DNA from: Schauerella aestuarii
GTDB taxonomy: Bacteria; Pseudomonadota; Gammaproteobacteria; Burkholderiales; Burkholderiaceae_B
Direction: 5' to 3'
Assembly (NCBI RefSeq): GCF_009866805.1
Contig: NZ_SIZW01000041.1
Location: 806,001-870,000 of the forward strand
DNA: 64,000 nucleotides
Part shown: piece by piece, positions 33,748 to 43,190 of the stretch
Layout of the letters: every line of letters starts with the position of its first letter
Position numbering within the stretch: position 1 is the first letter of the stretch
The notes under the pieces: generated by a model
Told to the model about the DNA's origin: nothing
Seen by the model: only the letters and a program-made list of their open reading frames with translations
The model's database searches: none
Made by a program: the position numbers and the translations under genes

Positions 33748-34671
33748 TTAACGCGTCACGCGGTCACGCGACTTGCCACCCATCGTCGCGGCGATGCAAG
33801 CACTCAACGCGCCGATCATGAGCGACAGGAAGGCCCACAATGCGAAGGCAGCAGCGGCCTTGCGTGCCTTGTCGGCCGCTTCTTTCGCTGCATTCTTGGC
33901 ATCTTCAACGGTCTTCTTGGCTTGAGCGATGCCATCGGTGATGCGCTTTTCAGCGGTGGCTTGGTCCACGCCGGTTTGCGCGGCAATCACGCTGGCCACG
34001 TACGACTTGTCTTCCTGCGACATATCGCCACGGCTGATGCTGCGGCTCACGATGCGACCGACTTCCGCACGCACTTCGCGCGGGTTGCCGGCTGCGTCAG
34101 GACGTCCGCCACGGAACAGCGAGTCGACCATCCCGTCCATGTCCATCGAACCCAGGTTGCCATTGCGGCTGACCATGTCGGCAGCGCCGCCCACGGTGGA
34201 GCTGATGGCCGAACCGGCACCCGACAAGGCGCTGGCGCCTGCACGTGCGGTACCGCTGACGATCGACGACAAGGCCGAGGTGAGCATGAATGCGGTGATC
34301 AGTGCACCGACGGCCCAGACGAGCAGACCATGTGCGGTATCGCGGAAATAGGCTTCGTCGGAATGGGTGTTGACCCACTTGGTGCGCAGACGGCCGGCCA
34401 TATAACCGCCCAAGCCCGCTGAGATGATCTGGGTGAAGATCAGCCAGACGATCGCACCGATACCGAGGGTGGTGGCGGAGGCGCCATCGTTACCCCACGG
34501 GGACATCGTTGCAAATCCCAGGCTCGAACCCGCGGTAAGCAAGGTTAAGGACAGGGCGGCGGCGGCAATTGCGCCCGCAAAAATGGCCGCCCAGGAGACG
34601 GCCGATGCAGACGATTCGCCTTGGTACGTCGCGGCAACGGACGCATCCGTGCGCAAGGGGGTGGTGTTCAT
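33748..34671 (-). CDS. Integral membrane protein of unknown function
   Basis: The 307-residue protein has four predicted membrane helices: two in the N-terminal third (WAAIFAGAIAAAALSLTLL and IVWLIFTQIISAGLGGY), one near residues 118-140 (LLVWAVGALITAFMLTSAL), and one at the C-terminus (FALWAFLSLMIGALSACIAA). A soluble loop between the third and fourth (about 145-275) is rich in Gly, Ser and Asp, then K/A-rich and helical. ATG 34671 follows a GGAGAG ribosome site. No family was recognised; it may be an envelope-stress or YrzE-like protein. Confidence 0.65.
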   Translation of the reverse strand: MNTTPLRTDASVAATYQGESSASAVSWAAIFAGAIAAAALSLTLLTAGSSLGFATMSPWGNDGASATTLGIGAIVWLIFTQIISAGLGGYMAGRLRTKWVNTHSDEAYFRDTAHGLLVWAVGALITAFMLTSALSSIVSGTARAGASALSGAGSAISSTVGGAADMVSRNGNLGSMDMDGMVDSLFRGGRPDAAGNPREVRAEVGRIVSRSISRGDMSQEDKSYVASVIAAQTGVDQATAEKRITDGIAQAKKTVEDAKNAAKEAADKARKAAAAFALWAFLSLMIGALSACIAATMGGKSRDRVTR

Positions 34672-34848
34672 AAGGTTTCTCTCCAATTCCTCAAAGCCGG
34701 CCACGCAGAGTCAGACGTGGTGATGGCAATCGCTGCGAACATGCAGTGGTAATTTCTTTTTTTGGGCGTGATGCGAGGAACGTTGGAGGCGGCGGAAAGC
34801 CTAGGTGTCGCTGATCGTTGCGTCCGGGTATGACGCCCGCAACGCATA

Positions 34849-34885
34849 GCGCATCCGGCGTGCCCGTGGGCCTCGCCGGATGCGC
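34849..34885. repeat. Strong 12-bp inverted repeat downstream of the lipocalin gene
   Basis: GCGCATCCGGCG (34849-34860) pairs with CGCCGGATGCGC (34874-34885) around a 13-base loop. It lies 11 bases past the lipocalin stop. No T run follows on either strand, so it may be an mRNA-stabilising hairpin or a repeat element rather than a classical terminator. Confidence 0.75.
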
Positions 34886-34895
34886 GGGATGGCGC

Positions 34896-35423
34896 TTATT
34901 GCGCGCCGTGGGGGGTATAAACCAGCTTTTCGAACGTGTAGCCTTGGGCGCGAGCGGTGTCCAAGGCCTTCTGGGTGTCGGCATCCGACAGGGTCGACGT
35001 CCGCGACAGCAACCACAAATAGTCGCGGTCGGGCGCGCCCACGACGGCCCAGCGATACTGGGGATCCAGACCGATGATCCAGTAGTCGCCCTTGAAGGGT
35101 TTGAAGAACGACACTTCGAGCTTGGCGTTGTTGCTGCCGGCAACCACCGTAGCCGTACCGTCGGCTTCGTCGAAGGTGCCGTCTTCGGTACGGCAGCGAT
35201 TCACGACCTTGATCGTGCCATCCGGATTGGCCGTGTATTCGGCAGTGGTGTCGCCCACGCATTTGCGTTGGAAGAACATCGGGAAGCGCGCAATCTCATA
35301 CCACTTGCCCACATACCGCTTGAGGTCGACATTGGGAACGGTGGCGACGGTGGACGGCTTGGTGGCACAGGCGGTGACCAGTGCCGCCATGGCGGCAACG
35401 AGTAGCAGAGGGGCAATGCGCAT
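34896..35423 (-). CDS. Lipocalin family lipoprotein (Blc-like)
   Basis: The 175-residue protein has a lipoprotein signal with lipobox V-T-A-C19 and the lipocalin structural motif DLKRYVGKWYEIARFP, with the second conserved segment around WIIGLDPQYRWAVVG. Bacterial Blc lipocalins are outer-membrane anchored and bind lipids such as lysophospholipids. Its stop is followed by a long hairpin. It lies upstream of the four-helix membrane protein gene and downstream of gshA, all leftward. Confidence 0.88.
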   Translation of the reverse strand: MRIAPLLLVAAMAALVTACATKPSTVATVPNVDLKRYVGKWYEIARFPMFFQRKCVGDTTAEYTANPDGTIKVVNRCRTEDGTFDEADGTATVVAGSNNAKLEVSFFKPFKGDYWIIGLDPQYRWAVVGAPDRDYLWLLSRTSTLSDADTQKALDTARAQGYTFEKLVYTPHGAQ

Positions 35424-35459
35424 GGTTCGTTCTCCTGCAAATCAAGGGGCCGCTGCGTT

Positions 35460-37055
35460 TCACGCCAGCGTGGACGAAGCCCGAACAAAGCCGGGCGGTG
35501 TCTTGAGCGCTTCGCGATAACGGGCGACGTAGGTGTCGAAATCGATGGCGTCGTCGGCTTCCAGCTTGCGTTGGGCTTCGATGGACGCCGCGACGCCGGC
35601 CTCGTATTCAGCAAGTAGAGCGCCCGTCAGCGGCACCTGGCGCAGCGTATCGGCATGCGCCTGGCTCTGCGCCAGGGTGTAGGCGGTAAACGACAAGCCG
35701 CTTTCGCGCATGCCGGCCAACACGCGCGCCGAGGGCGTGGCGTCGGGATTGTCGACTTTGACATGCTGCGCGGCGACCGCTTGCGCGTAGCGATCGCCGC
35801 CATACGCGCGATCGAGCACCTCGGCACAGGCGCGAATGCCGGCGAGCAGGTCGGTCGCCCAGGCTTCGCGCGAGACGGCCTCGCCGTCGCGATCGAGCAT
35901 GAGGCCAGGCTTGCGGCCGGCCTTGACGATGGTCGCGAAGTTATCTTCGCTGCGTGTGCAGTACCCATTCTCGGGGAACAGGGGGCTATCGGCCGTGGCG
36001 CAATACAAGAGGAACGCATCGACGAACAGGCTGGTGTCGGCGGCGACGCCGATCGGCTCGTGGGGATCGATGTCCAGGCAACGCACTTCGATGTACTGCA
36101 CGCCGCGTTCGGCCATGGCCGTGACGGGACGTTCGCAGCGGCCCGTGGCGCGTTTGGGGCGGATGATCGAGTAGTACTCGTTTTCGATCTGCAGCACGTT
36201 GGTGTTGAGCTGAATCCATTCGCCATCGCGGTGCGTGCCGATGGCTTCGTACTCGGGCCAGGGTTGCGTGACAGCGCCGTAGATGCGACCGAGAAAGGTG
36301 TCGAGATCGTTGTAGCAAAGCTTGAGCTGCGACTGGGCCTCGCTCTGATAGCCCAGATCGCTCATGCGCAAGCTGGTCGCGTAGGGCAGATAAAGCGTGT
36401 CGGCATCGAAGGTTTCGAGACCGCCGTCGCCATCGAGAAAACGGCGATCGAGCGCCGGTGCGGCACCAAACAGATACATCAGCAACCACGCATAGCGCGT
36501 GAAATTGCGGATGAGCGCGATATAGCCGGCCGACCGCCGGTCCTGCAGCGTGTCGCCCGGTGTATCCAGTTCGCTCCAGATCGCGTCCGGCAACGAGAAG
36601 TTGTAGTGCAGGCCGGCGATGCATTGCATGCGTTTGCCATAGCGCTCGGCCAGGCCGCGCCGGTAGACATGCTTGAGCATGCCGGTATTGGACGTGCCGT
36701 ACCAGGCGATCGGGATCTCGGGCTCGGCAGGCAATTGCGCCGGCATCGATTGATTCCAGATCAATTCGCGGCCAAGCTTGCCGTACACATAGCGGTGGGT
36801 ATCTCGCAGCTCGTCCAGCAGCGCGTCCACGCCGGTGTGCGTGCCGGTGATCAGCTCCAGCAACGCCTCGGAGTAATCGGTGGTGATTTTTTCGTTCGTG
36901 AGCGCCGACCCCAGGCTGGCGGGGTGCGGCGTCTTGGCCAGTACGCCGCTCGCGTCGACGCGCAAGCCTTCTTTTTCGATGCCGCGCAATGTCTGCGTAA
37001 GCAGATCGCGCCGGCGATCCAGGCGGTCTAGTCGGCTGTGAAATGAATCGGTCAC
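35460..37055 (-). CDS. gshA: Glutamate-cysteine ligase (class 1)
   Basis: The 531-residue protein is close in length to E. coli GshA and contains the N-terminal RGIEKEGLRVDASG motif, TDYSEALLELITGTH, and LHYNFSLPD of the active site, plus IEVRCLDIDPHEP. It makes gamma-glutamylcysteine in glutathione synthesis. GTG 37055 is taken as start because the next residues align with family N-termini; the long open frame to 37808 is spurious, covering the divergent lipoprotein gene. No clear ribosome site precedes it. Confidence 0.9.
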   Translation of the reverse strand: MTDSFHSRLDRLDRRRDLLTQTLRGIEKEGLRVDASGVLAKTPHPASLGSALTNEKITTDYSEALLELITGTHTGVDALLDELRDTHRYVYGKLGRELIWNQSMPAQLPAEPEIPIAWYGTSNTGMLKHVYRRGLAERYGKRMQCIAGLHYNFSLPDAIWSELDTPGDTLQDRRSAGYIALIRNFTRYAWLLMYLFGAAPALDRRFLDGDGGLETFDADTLYLPYATSLRMSDLGYQSEAQSQLKLCYNDLDTFLGRIYGAVTQPWPEYEAIGTHRDGEWIQLNTNVLQIENEYYSIIRPKRATGRCERPVTAMAERGVQYIEVRCLDIDPHEPIGVAADTSLFVDAFLLYCATADSPLFPENGYCTRSEDNFATIVKAGRKPGLMLDRDGEAVSREAWATDLLAGIRACAEVLDRAYGGDRYAQAVAAQHVKVDNPDATPSARVLAGMRESGLSFTAYTLAQSQAHADTLRQVPLTGALLAEYEAGVAASIEAQRKLEADDAIDFDTYVARYREALKTPPGFVRASSTLA

Positions 37056-37238
37056 GGTGGCGTTGTCTGTAGGGTGAAAAGTTGAGGCGAGGATTTTACG
37101 TGGTGTTGCGGCGATGCGCTGGCGCGACCTTGTATGGCACAGGGTCATGATATCCGGTGGATCGGCACGCTGGAAATATGGGCTTTGCCACTGAAATAGG
37201 CGACAATTCCGTTTGGGATCAATACGATCCGATCGATT

Positions 37239-37802
37239 TTGCTGGAATTTACGCCGTTGTCCGGTCTCTCTTTCTCGTGGCGCCGTGCGCTTTGTGGCGC
37301 GGTTTTGCCGCTTGCCGCCCTGTTGTCCGCCTGCTCGCCCGATTACAACTGGCGCGAATTGACGGTCGCCGACGGTCAGGTGCAAGCGATTTTTCCCGCT
37401 CGAGCCAGCACCGAATCGCGCGATCTGCCGCTGGGAAACCAGAAAATCACCTTCTCGCTGACCACGGCCACCGTCGGTGACGCGCTGTTCGCTGTGGGAT
37501 ACGCCCCCTTGCCGCCCGCTGCGCAAGGGGTGCCGGACATGCCGCGCCAATTGGGCGAGACGCTGATCCGATCCTTGTATGCCAATGTAGGTGCCGAGGT
37601 GCCGCAGACTTTGCCGGCCTTTGGCGACGATATTCGCATTACCGGTAAAACCGGTGTTGCCGGAAGAGCGCCACCGTGGTTGCTCGCGCGAGTATGGGTC
37701 ACCGATCGGGCATTGATCGAAGTGGTGGCAATGGGCACTGCTGAGAGCCTCACGCCCGAACACGCTGCCGAATTCGTACGTGGGGCGTCGGTCAAGCGGT
37801 GA
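37239..37802 (+). CDS. Probable lipoprotein of unknown function
   Basis: The product of about 187 residues has basic W-R-R, a hydrophobic ALCGAVLPLAALL and lipobox L-S-A-C32. The mature part starts with a short DYNWRELTVADGQV segment seen in small Betaproteobacterial envelope proteins. It starts at TTG 37239 in this call, but other weak starts downstream (for example TTG at 37257) are possible. It is divergent from gshA and overlaps the 3' end of a LuxR-type gene on the other strand by 11 bases. Confidence 0.65.
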   Translation: MLEFTPLSGLSFSWRRALCGAVLPLAALLSACSPDYNWRELTVADGQVQAIFPARASTESRDLPLGNQKITFSLTTATVGDALFAVGYAPLPPAAQGVPDMPRQLGETLIRSLYANVGAEVPQTLPAFGDDIRITGKTGVAGRAPPWLLARVWVTDRALIEVVAMGTAESLTPEHAAEFVRGASVKR

Positions 37803-38010
37803 CGGCATTGAGCGAACCTTGTTTCAAAGCCATCGCGACGGCGGCGGTGCGCGTGGTGGCGCCGAGTTTCGCGCGGGCATTGCCCAAATGGAAATTCACG
37901 GTGCGCTCGCTCAACTCGAGGATGCGCGCCGTTTCCCAACTGGTTTTTCCCAGGGCCACCCAATACAGACAGGCCGCCTCGCGCGGCGATAAGGGTTTGA
38001 TAGACCGCAT
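37792..38010 (-). CDS. LuxR-type HTH-only regulator
   Basis: The 72-residue protein is just a GerE/LuxR DNA-binding domain: LSPREAACLYWVALGKTSWETARILELSERTVNFHLGNARAKLG contains the conserved E and the V-x-x-H-L-x-N-x-x-x-K-L recognition pattern. The sequence resembles the C-terminus of acyl-homoserine-lactone-type LuxR regulators, but no autoinducer-binding domain precedes it and an AEC transporter starts 163 bases upstream on the other strand. It may be a truncated regulator or a stand-alone GerE-like protein. Confidence 0.7.
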   Translation of the reverse strand: MRSIKPLSPREAACLYWVALGKTSWETARILELSERTVNFHLGNARAKLGATTRTAAVAMALKQGSLNAVTA

Positions 38011-38172
38011 GACTTTTTTCCTTCTTGAAGCCGGTGACGTTCGCGCATTCGATCGCGATGCCCATCATGACGCCGCCGCGGCAAATAGGCCCGTGTCGAT
38101 GCGCGTGCGGATTGGCGGGCCGAACGCGGCGCGCATCATGACGCCAGCCGCCGGCAGGTACGGGGTCACGCG

Positions 38173-39066
38173 ATGACGGCATTCCTCGCGCTCTACGGTT
38201 CGGCGTTTGGCATGCTGGCGCCGTTGATCGGCATCGTCGGCATCGGCGTCGTTTGGGCCAAACGCGACTATCCGTTTGCCGGTTCGTTCATCACGGTGCT
38301 CGTCACATCGGTCACCACGCCGGCGCTGGTGTTCCACACGCTGGTCACAACGGATCTGCCGTCCGAAACCTTGTTGCTGATCGTAGGCTCCACGGTGGGC
38401 GCACTCGCGCTGGGCGCGGCAATCTCGGTGCTGATTCTCAAATTGCTCGGCATGCCGGTGCGCAAACTGTTGCTGTTGGCGGCCTTTCCCAACGCCGGCA
38501 ATCTGGGGTTGCCGCTCACCCAGATGGTATTCGGCGATGAAGGGCTCTCGGCCTCGATCGCGTTTTTCGCCGTCAGCTCGTTTTTGATGCATACCTTGGG
38601 CGTGCGTTCATTGCCTGGCGCCCATGCCGCTGGCGCATGGAAAAGTCCGATTTTGCTGGCGTGCGTGGCGGCCGCGCTGGTGCGCATCACGGGTGTGGAC
38701 GTGCCGGTCTGGCTGCTCGACATGACCCGCATCCTGGGTGCGGTCACCGTGCCGCTGATGTTGATCAGCCTGGGCCATGCGCTGGCACTGATTCCCACGA
38801 ACAGCTTGCGTACGGGCGCCGTGGTGGGGACGATCCGGCTGTCGGTGGGCCTGTTCGTGGGGTACGCCATGGTCGCGTTCCTGCCGTTGTCGCCCCAGCT
38901 CAACGGCGCTCTGGCCATGCAGATGACGATGCCGTGCGCGGTGGTGAGCTATATGTACATTCGGCGCTACACCGATCAGCATGATGTGGCGGCGGGTGCC
39001 GTAATGGTGTCCACCGTGCTGTATGTTGTGTTGTTGCCATTCCTGATCTGGAGCACCACGCCCTGA
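38173..39066 (+). CDS. AEC family transporter (auxin efflux carrier type)
   Basis: The 297-residue protein has about ten membrane helices with the AEC arrangement and the paired glycine/asparagine motif AFPNAGNLGLPLTQMVFG in helix 4, plus a matching C-terminal segment MTMPCAVVSYMYIRRY. Bacterial members export or import small organic acids such as malate or malonate. It precedes a HutC-type GntR regulator by 54 bases, which may control it. Confidence 0.87.
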   Translation: MTAFLALYGSAFGMLAPLIGIVGIGVVWAKRDYPFAGSFITVLVTSVTTPALVFHTLVTTDLPSETLLLIVGSTVGALALGAAISVLILKLLGMPVRKLLLLAAFPNAGNLGLPLTQMVFGDEGLSASIAFFAVSSFLMHTLGVRSLPGAHAAGAWKSPILLACVAAALVRITGVDVPVWLLDMTRILGAVTVPLMLISLGHALALIPTNSLRTGAVVGTIRLSVGLFVGYAMVAFLPLSPQLNGALAMQMTMPCAVVSYMYIRRYTDQHDVAAGAVMVSTVLYVVLLPFLIWSTTP

Positions 39067-39120
39067 TGTGCCTGGGGCGGATAGGCGACCTACAATGACG
39101 TTGAGGCTTCGAGAATCACG

Positions 39121-39888
39121 ATGAAAGACACTGACGCGCACGTCACCGGCGCGGACGTTCCCGCGGCTGGCGCGCAGGGTCCGCTCTACCGGCAAATCAA
39201 GGACGCCATGCTGTCCGCGCTTGCCATGGGCGAGTGGAAGCAGGGCGACGCCTTGCCGCCTGAAAAGGTGTTGGCCAGCCGGTTCGGCGTGGCGATCGGC
39301 ACGCTGCGCAAGGCGATCGACGACATGGTGGCCGATGGCATCCTGACGCGGCAGCAGGGACGAGGGACGTTCGTTGCCGCGCATAAGCGCAACTCGCACT
39401 TTTTTCGCTACTTCCGCTTGCAACGCAAGGATGGCCAAAAGGCCTATCCCACCAATGCGCTGCTCACATTTCGCCGCGTGCGCGCGTCGGCCGCCGCACG
39501 TGACGCGCTGCAGCTCGGGCCGGACGAGATGGTGTTCGAGTTCAGCAACCTGCTGTCGCTGCATGGCGATGTGGTGCTGGTGGATAGCGTGGTGGTGCCG
39601 GATGCCCTGTTTCGCGGGCTGACCGAGGCGCAGCTCAAGGCGCGCCCCAGCACGCTGTACAACTTCTACCAGGATGCATTCGAGGTGAATGTGATCGCTA
39701 CGGAGGAGCGGCTGTCGGTGGCGCATGCCGACCTGCAGCATGCCGTCTGGCTGGACGTGGCGCCGGGCTTTGCCGTGCTCGAGGTGCATCGCATTGCGTA
39801 CTCGTATCATCAGCGCCCGGTCGAGTGGCGCATCTCCCGCATCAACACCACCCACTACGAGTACATCGGCCCGCACACGGGCGAATGA
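39121..39888 (+). CDS. GntR-family regulator (HutC/UTRA subfamily)
   Basis: The 255-residue protein has an N-terminal winged helix (PLYRQIKDAMLSALAMGEWK, ASRFGVAIGTLRKAIDDMVADGILTRQQGRGTFVA) and a C-terminal UTRA effector domain (from about residue 95, ending YEYIG). UTRA regulators respond to small molecules such as sugar phosphates, amino-acid or urocanate-type ligands. It follows the AEC carrier gene and probably responds to its substrate. The metX riboswitch lies just downstream. Confidence 0.88.
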   Translation: MKDTDAHVTGADVPAAGAQGPLYRQIKDAMLSALAMGEWKQGDALPPEKVLASRFGVAIGTLRKAIDDMVADGILTRQQGRGTFVAAHKRNSHFFRYFRLQRKDGQKAYPTNALLTFRRVRASAAARDALQLGPDEMVFEFSNLLSLHGDVVLVDSVVVPDALFRGLTEAQLKARPSTLYNFYQDAFEVNVIATEERLSVAHADLQHAVWLDVAPGFAVLEVHRIAYSYHQRPVEWRISRINTTHYEYIGPHTGE

Positions 39889-39924
39889 CCGTATTCCCGG
39901 GTGCTAGAATATCGATCTAGTCAT

Positions 39925-39979
39925 GGCGCCGATTTGCACTGATCCGCTTGCGGGCGCCTCATAAATCCAGCTAAAGAGG
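39925..39979 (+). promoter_or_regulatory. SAM-II-type riboswitch upstream of metX
   Basis: P1 strands GGCGCC (39925-39930 and 39953-39958) enclose GATTTG and CTTGC, followed by CATAAA and GCTAAA (39970-39975) and the ribosome site AAAGAGG. This order matches the SAM-II (SAM_alpha) consensus, in which a pseudoknot with the CATAAA...GCTAAA strand forms on SAM and hides the ribosome site. The ATG of metX is at 39986. A TAGAAT at 39905 may be the -10 box. The call rests on remembered consensus and gene context. Confidence 0.78.
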
Positions 39980-39985
39980 TCCGTT

Positions 39986-41230
39986 ATGACCGCAACTCCC
40001 TTGCGCGCCACCGGCGTATCCGCCGTTGCCGCACACACACCCACAGCCGCTGATCCCGGCTCCGTCGGTGTCGTAAACGCTCAATTCCTGTCGTTCGACG
40101 TCCCGCTCAAGCTGGCCAACGGCCAGAGCCTGGATGCCTACGAGCTCGCCGTCGAAACGTATGGCACGCTCAACGCCCGCCGCGACAACGCCGTTCTCAT
40201 CTGCCATGCCCTCAATGCTTCGCATCATGTGGCCGGTGTGGCGGCCGATAATCCCAAGGATATCGGCTGGTGGGACAACATGGTGGGCCCCGGCAAGCCG
40301 CTCGATACCCGCCGTTTTTTCGTGATCGGCATCAATAACCTCGGCTCGTGCTTCGGCTCCACCGGCCCGGCCAGCACCAATCCGGAAACGGGCAAGCCTT
40401 GGGGCGCGGCGTTTCCGGTGCTGACCGTGGAAGATTGGGTCCATGCACAAGCCCGCGTGGCCGATCATTTCGGTATCGACCGGTTTGCGGCCGTCATGGG
40501 CGGCTCATTGGGCGGCATGCAGGCCCTGAGCTGGGCGATTGCATTGCCCGAGCGGGTGGCGCATTGCGTGGTGATCGCCAGCACGCCGCGCCTGTCGGCG
40601 CAGAATATCGGCTTCAACGAAGTGGCGCGACGGGCGATCATCACCGACCCGGATTTTCACGGGGGCGATTACTACGCCCACGATACGGTGCCGCGCCGCG
40701 GATTATCGGTGGCGCGCATGATCGGCCACATCACGTATCAATCCGACGACGACATGGCCACCAAGTTCGGGCGCACGCAGCGGGATGCGGCGGCCGACGG
40801 CGAATACCGCTATGGCTACGACGTCGAATTCGAGGTCGAGTCGTACCTGCGCTATCAAGGCGAGAAGTTCTCGCGCTACTTCGACGCCAACACCTATCTG
40901 CTGATCACCCGGGCGCTGGATTATTTCGATCCGGCGCGGGCCACCAACGGCGATCTGGCGGTCGCGTTGGCGCCGGCGCAAGCCGATTTTCTGCTGGTGT
41001 CGTTCACCACCGATTGGCGCTTTCCGCCGGAGCGCTCGCGCGAAATGGTGCGCGCCTTGCTCAAAAGCGGCCGGCCCGTAACGTACGCCGAAATCAACGC
41101 GCCCCACGGGCACGACGCCTTCCTGCTGGACGACGAACGCTACATGGCGGTGGTGCGGGGCTACTTCGATCGCATCGCCGAAGAAATGGATTTATTGCCG
41201 CTGGATGAGAATGGGCGGGAACGTCCATGA
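39986..41230 (+). CDS. metX: Homoserine O-acyltransferase
   Basis: The 414-residue alpha/beta hydrolase-fold enzyme has the nucleophile elbow GGSLGGMQA (Ser174), the oxyanion GHxLNAS-type start HALNASHH, and a C-terminal catalytic His in [11 protein letters not shown]. It acylates homoserine in methionine synthesis (acetyl- or succinyl-donor not decided by sight). The [11 protein letters not shown] motif is family-typical. It is under the SAM-II-like element and overlaps metW by 4 bases. Confidence 0.93.
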   Translation: MTATPLRATGVSAVAAHTPTAADPGSVGVVNAQFLSFDVPLKLANGQSLDAYELAVETYGTLNARRDNAVLICHALNASHHVAGVAADNPKDIGWWDNMVGPGKPLDTRRFFVIGINNLGSCFGSTGPASTNPETGKPWGAAFPVLTVEDWVHAQARVADHFGIDRFAAVMGGSLGGMQALSWAIALPERVAHCVVIASTPRLSAQNIGFNEVARRAIITDPDFHGGDYYAHDTVPRRGLSVARMIGHITYQSDDDMATKFGRTQRDAAADGEYRYGYDVEFEVESYLRYQGEKFSRYFDANTYLLITRALDYFDPARATNGDLAVALAPAQADFLLVSFTTDWRFPPERSREMVRALLKSGRPVTYAEINAPHGHDAFLLDDERYMAVVRGYFDRIAEEMDLLPLDENGRERP

Positions 41231-41853
41231 CGAGTCAGCGCACGGGAGACGCTATGACAAGCGGGTCAGCCGGTTTACGTCCGGATCTGGCGCGGATCGC
41301 CGGATGGGTGGCGCCGGGAAGCCGGGTGCTGGATCTGGGCTGTGGCGACGGCGAGTTGCTCGCGTCGCTGCGCGACGATCGGCAAGTGCTGGGCGCGGGC
41401 GTCGAAATCGACGATGCGCATGTGATTCAGTGCGTGCGGCGCGGGGTGCAGGTCATCCAGCAAAACCTGGAAGACGGGCTGGCGTTGTTCGACGACAAGC
41501 AGTTTGATACGGTCGTGCTGTCGCAGACGCTGCAGTCGATGCACCGCACCGAGCACATCCTGCGCGAGATGGCGCGGGTCGCGGATTTCGGCATCGTGTC
41601 GTTTCCCAATTTCGGTTATTGGCCGCACGGCTGGTCGATTTTGCGCGGGCGGATGCCGGTGAGCAAGCAGATGCCTTATCAGTGGTACAACACGCCTAAC
41701 ATCCACTTGTGCACGTTGCACGATTTCGAGGCGTTGGCCCAGGATCTGGGGTTTCGCATCCTCGAACGCGCGACGTTCAAGCACGATCGCGAAGTTCGCG
41801 TGCTGCCGCAATGGCGCAGCACGTTGGCGGCCTACCGCTTCGCGACTGTCTGA
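41227..41853 (+). CDS. metW: MetW, methionine biosynthesis methyltransferase-like protein
   Basis: The 208-residue protein has the SAM-binding [15 protein letters not shown] motif and the MetW signature [20 protein letters not shown]. MetW pairs with MetX in Proteobacteria and is needed for homoserine acylation in some species. ATGA overlap with metX (41227-41230) shows coupling. ATG 41254 (MTSGSAG) is an alternative start. Confidence 0.93.
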   Translation: MTSQRTGDAMTSGSAGLRPDLARIAGWVAPGSRVLDLGCGDGELLASLRDDRQVLGAGVEIDDAHVIQCVRRGVQVIQQNLEDGLALFDDKQFDTVVLSQTLQSMHRTEHILREMARVADFGIVSFPNFGYWPHGWSILRGRMPVSKQMPYQWYNTPNIHLCTLHDFEALAQDLGFRILERATFKHDREVRVLPQWRSTLAAYRFATV

Positions 41854-41870
41854 TTTTCGGGAGCAGGCCC

Positions 41871-43109
41871 ATCGCTTCGGCATATCGCATTTATTTCGGC
41901 GCACGCGTGGCGCCGTTGCTGGTGTTGGGTTTTGCGAGCGGGTTGCCGCTGGCGCTGACCGGCGGGGCACTGCAGGCCTGGGCCACCCTGGATGGGGTGT
42001 CGCTGCAGGAAATCGGCTTTCTGACGCTCGTCGGTTCGGCCTACACACTCAAGTTTCTCTGGGCACCGCTGATCGACCGCTACGTGCCGCCGTTGCTGGG
42101 CCGCCGGCGCGGCTGGATGCTGATCACGCAATTGCTGCTGTCGGTGGGCATCATGGCGATGGGCGCGTTTTCGCCCTCCAATGCACTTTTTACCCTGGCA
42201 CTGCTGGCGGTGGCCGTGGCGTTCCTGTCGGCCACGCAGGACATTGCATTCGACGCCTATTGCAGCGATGTGCTGCGCCCGGAAGAACGCGGGGCCGGGG
42301 CGGCGATCCGCACCCTGGGCTATCGGCTGGCGATGGTGGTGTCCGGCGGCCTGGCGCTGGTGATTGCCGATCGCTGGCTGGGATGGGGCTATACGTACGT
42401 GATGATGGGCGGCCTGATGGCCTTGTGTGCCATCGCCACGTTGCTGGCGCCTGAGCCCGAGGCACCGGCCAGACAGCCACGGTCACTGGCGCGCGCCGTG
42501 ATCGAACCTTTCAAGGATTTCTTCAGCCGCGGCGATGCGCTCACCATTCTGGCGCTCATCGTGTTCTACAAGTTGGGCGATGCATTTGCCGGCGCCTTGT
42601 CGACCACGTTCCTGATTCGCGGTGCAGGTTTTTCAGCTACCGAGGTCGGGACCGTCAACAAGGTTCTCGGTCTGACGGCCACGATTTTCGGGGCCTTGGC
42701 CGGCGGCACGCTGATGGCGCGGTTGGGCTTGTACAAGTCGCTGATGTGGTTTGGCGTGCTGCAGGCCGTGTCGAATCTGGCGTATTGGCTGATTGCGATC
42801 AGCCCGAAAAGCATCGCGCTCATGGCGCTGGGCGTAGGCATCGAGAACGTGTGCGGCGGCCTGGGCACGGCTGCGTTCGTGGCGCTGTTGATGGCGCTCT
42901 GCGCGGGCCAATTCTCGGCCACGCAATTCGCGTTGCTCTCGGCGTTGTCGGCCGTGGGCCGAACGTATCTGGCCGGGCCGTTGACGCCGGTGCTGGTGGA
43001 GTCTTTCGGTTGGCCGGTGTTCTTTTTGTTGACCGTGCTGATCGCCGTGCCGGGATTGGTGTTGCTCTGGTTGCGACGGCGCGACATCGACGCGCTGGAC
43101 CGAAAGTAG
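41871..43109 (+). CDS. AmpG-like muropeptide MFS transporter
   Basis: The product of about 412 residues has 12 predicted membrane helices with the AmpG pattern: LGFASGLPLALTGGALQAW, KFLWAPLIDRYVPPLLGRRRGWM, and SATQDIAFDAY. AmpG imports anhydromuropeptides for cell-wall recycling. It follows metW in the same direction. There is no ATG, GTG or TTG in frame between the metW stop (41853) and helix 1. ATC 41871 has GGGAG at the right distance and would give SAYRIYFGARVAPLL, the family N-terminus; a non-standard start is therefore likely, or the start has been lost. Confidence 0.8.
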   Translation: MASAYRIYFGARVAPLLVLGFASGLPLALTGGALQAWATLDGVSLQEIGFLTLVGSAYTLKFLWAPLIDRYVPPLLGRRRGWMLITQLLLSVGIMAMGAFSPSNALFTLALLAVAVAFLSATQDIAFDAYCSDVLRPEERGAGAAIRTLGYRLAMVVSGGLALVIADRWLGWGYTYVMMGGLMALCAIATLLAPEPEAPARQPRSLARAVIEPFKDFFSRGDALTILALIVFYKLGDAFAGALSTTFLIRGAGFSATEVGTVNKVLGLTATIFGALAGGTLMARLGLYKSLMWFGVLQAVSNLAYWLIAISPKSIALMALGVGIENVCGGLGTAAFVALLMALCAGQFSATQFALLSALSAVGRTYLAGPLTPVLVESFGWPVFFLLTVLIAVPGLVLLWLRRRDIDALDRK

Positions 43110-43190
43110 GGCTGTTTGGCGGTAAGGAAGCCGGGCGTCGCGTCGCCGCCTGGCTGTGGCGGCAGGGAAAGAGCGGCAGGTAGGAGCGAC

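Noticed and set aside
37056-37808. N-terminal extension of gshA to 37808
   Set aside because: It would overlap the divergent lipoprotein gene and add about 250 residues not found in GshA. GTG 37055 gives the usual N-terminus.
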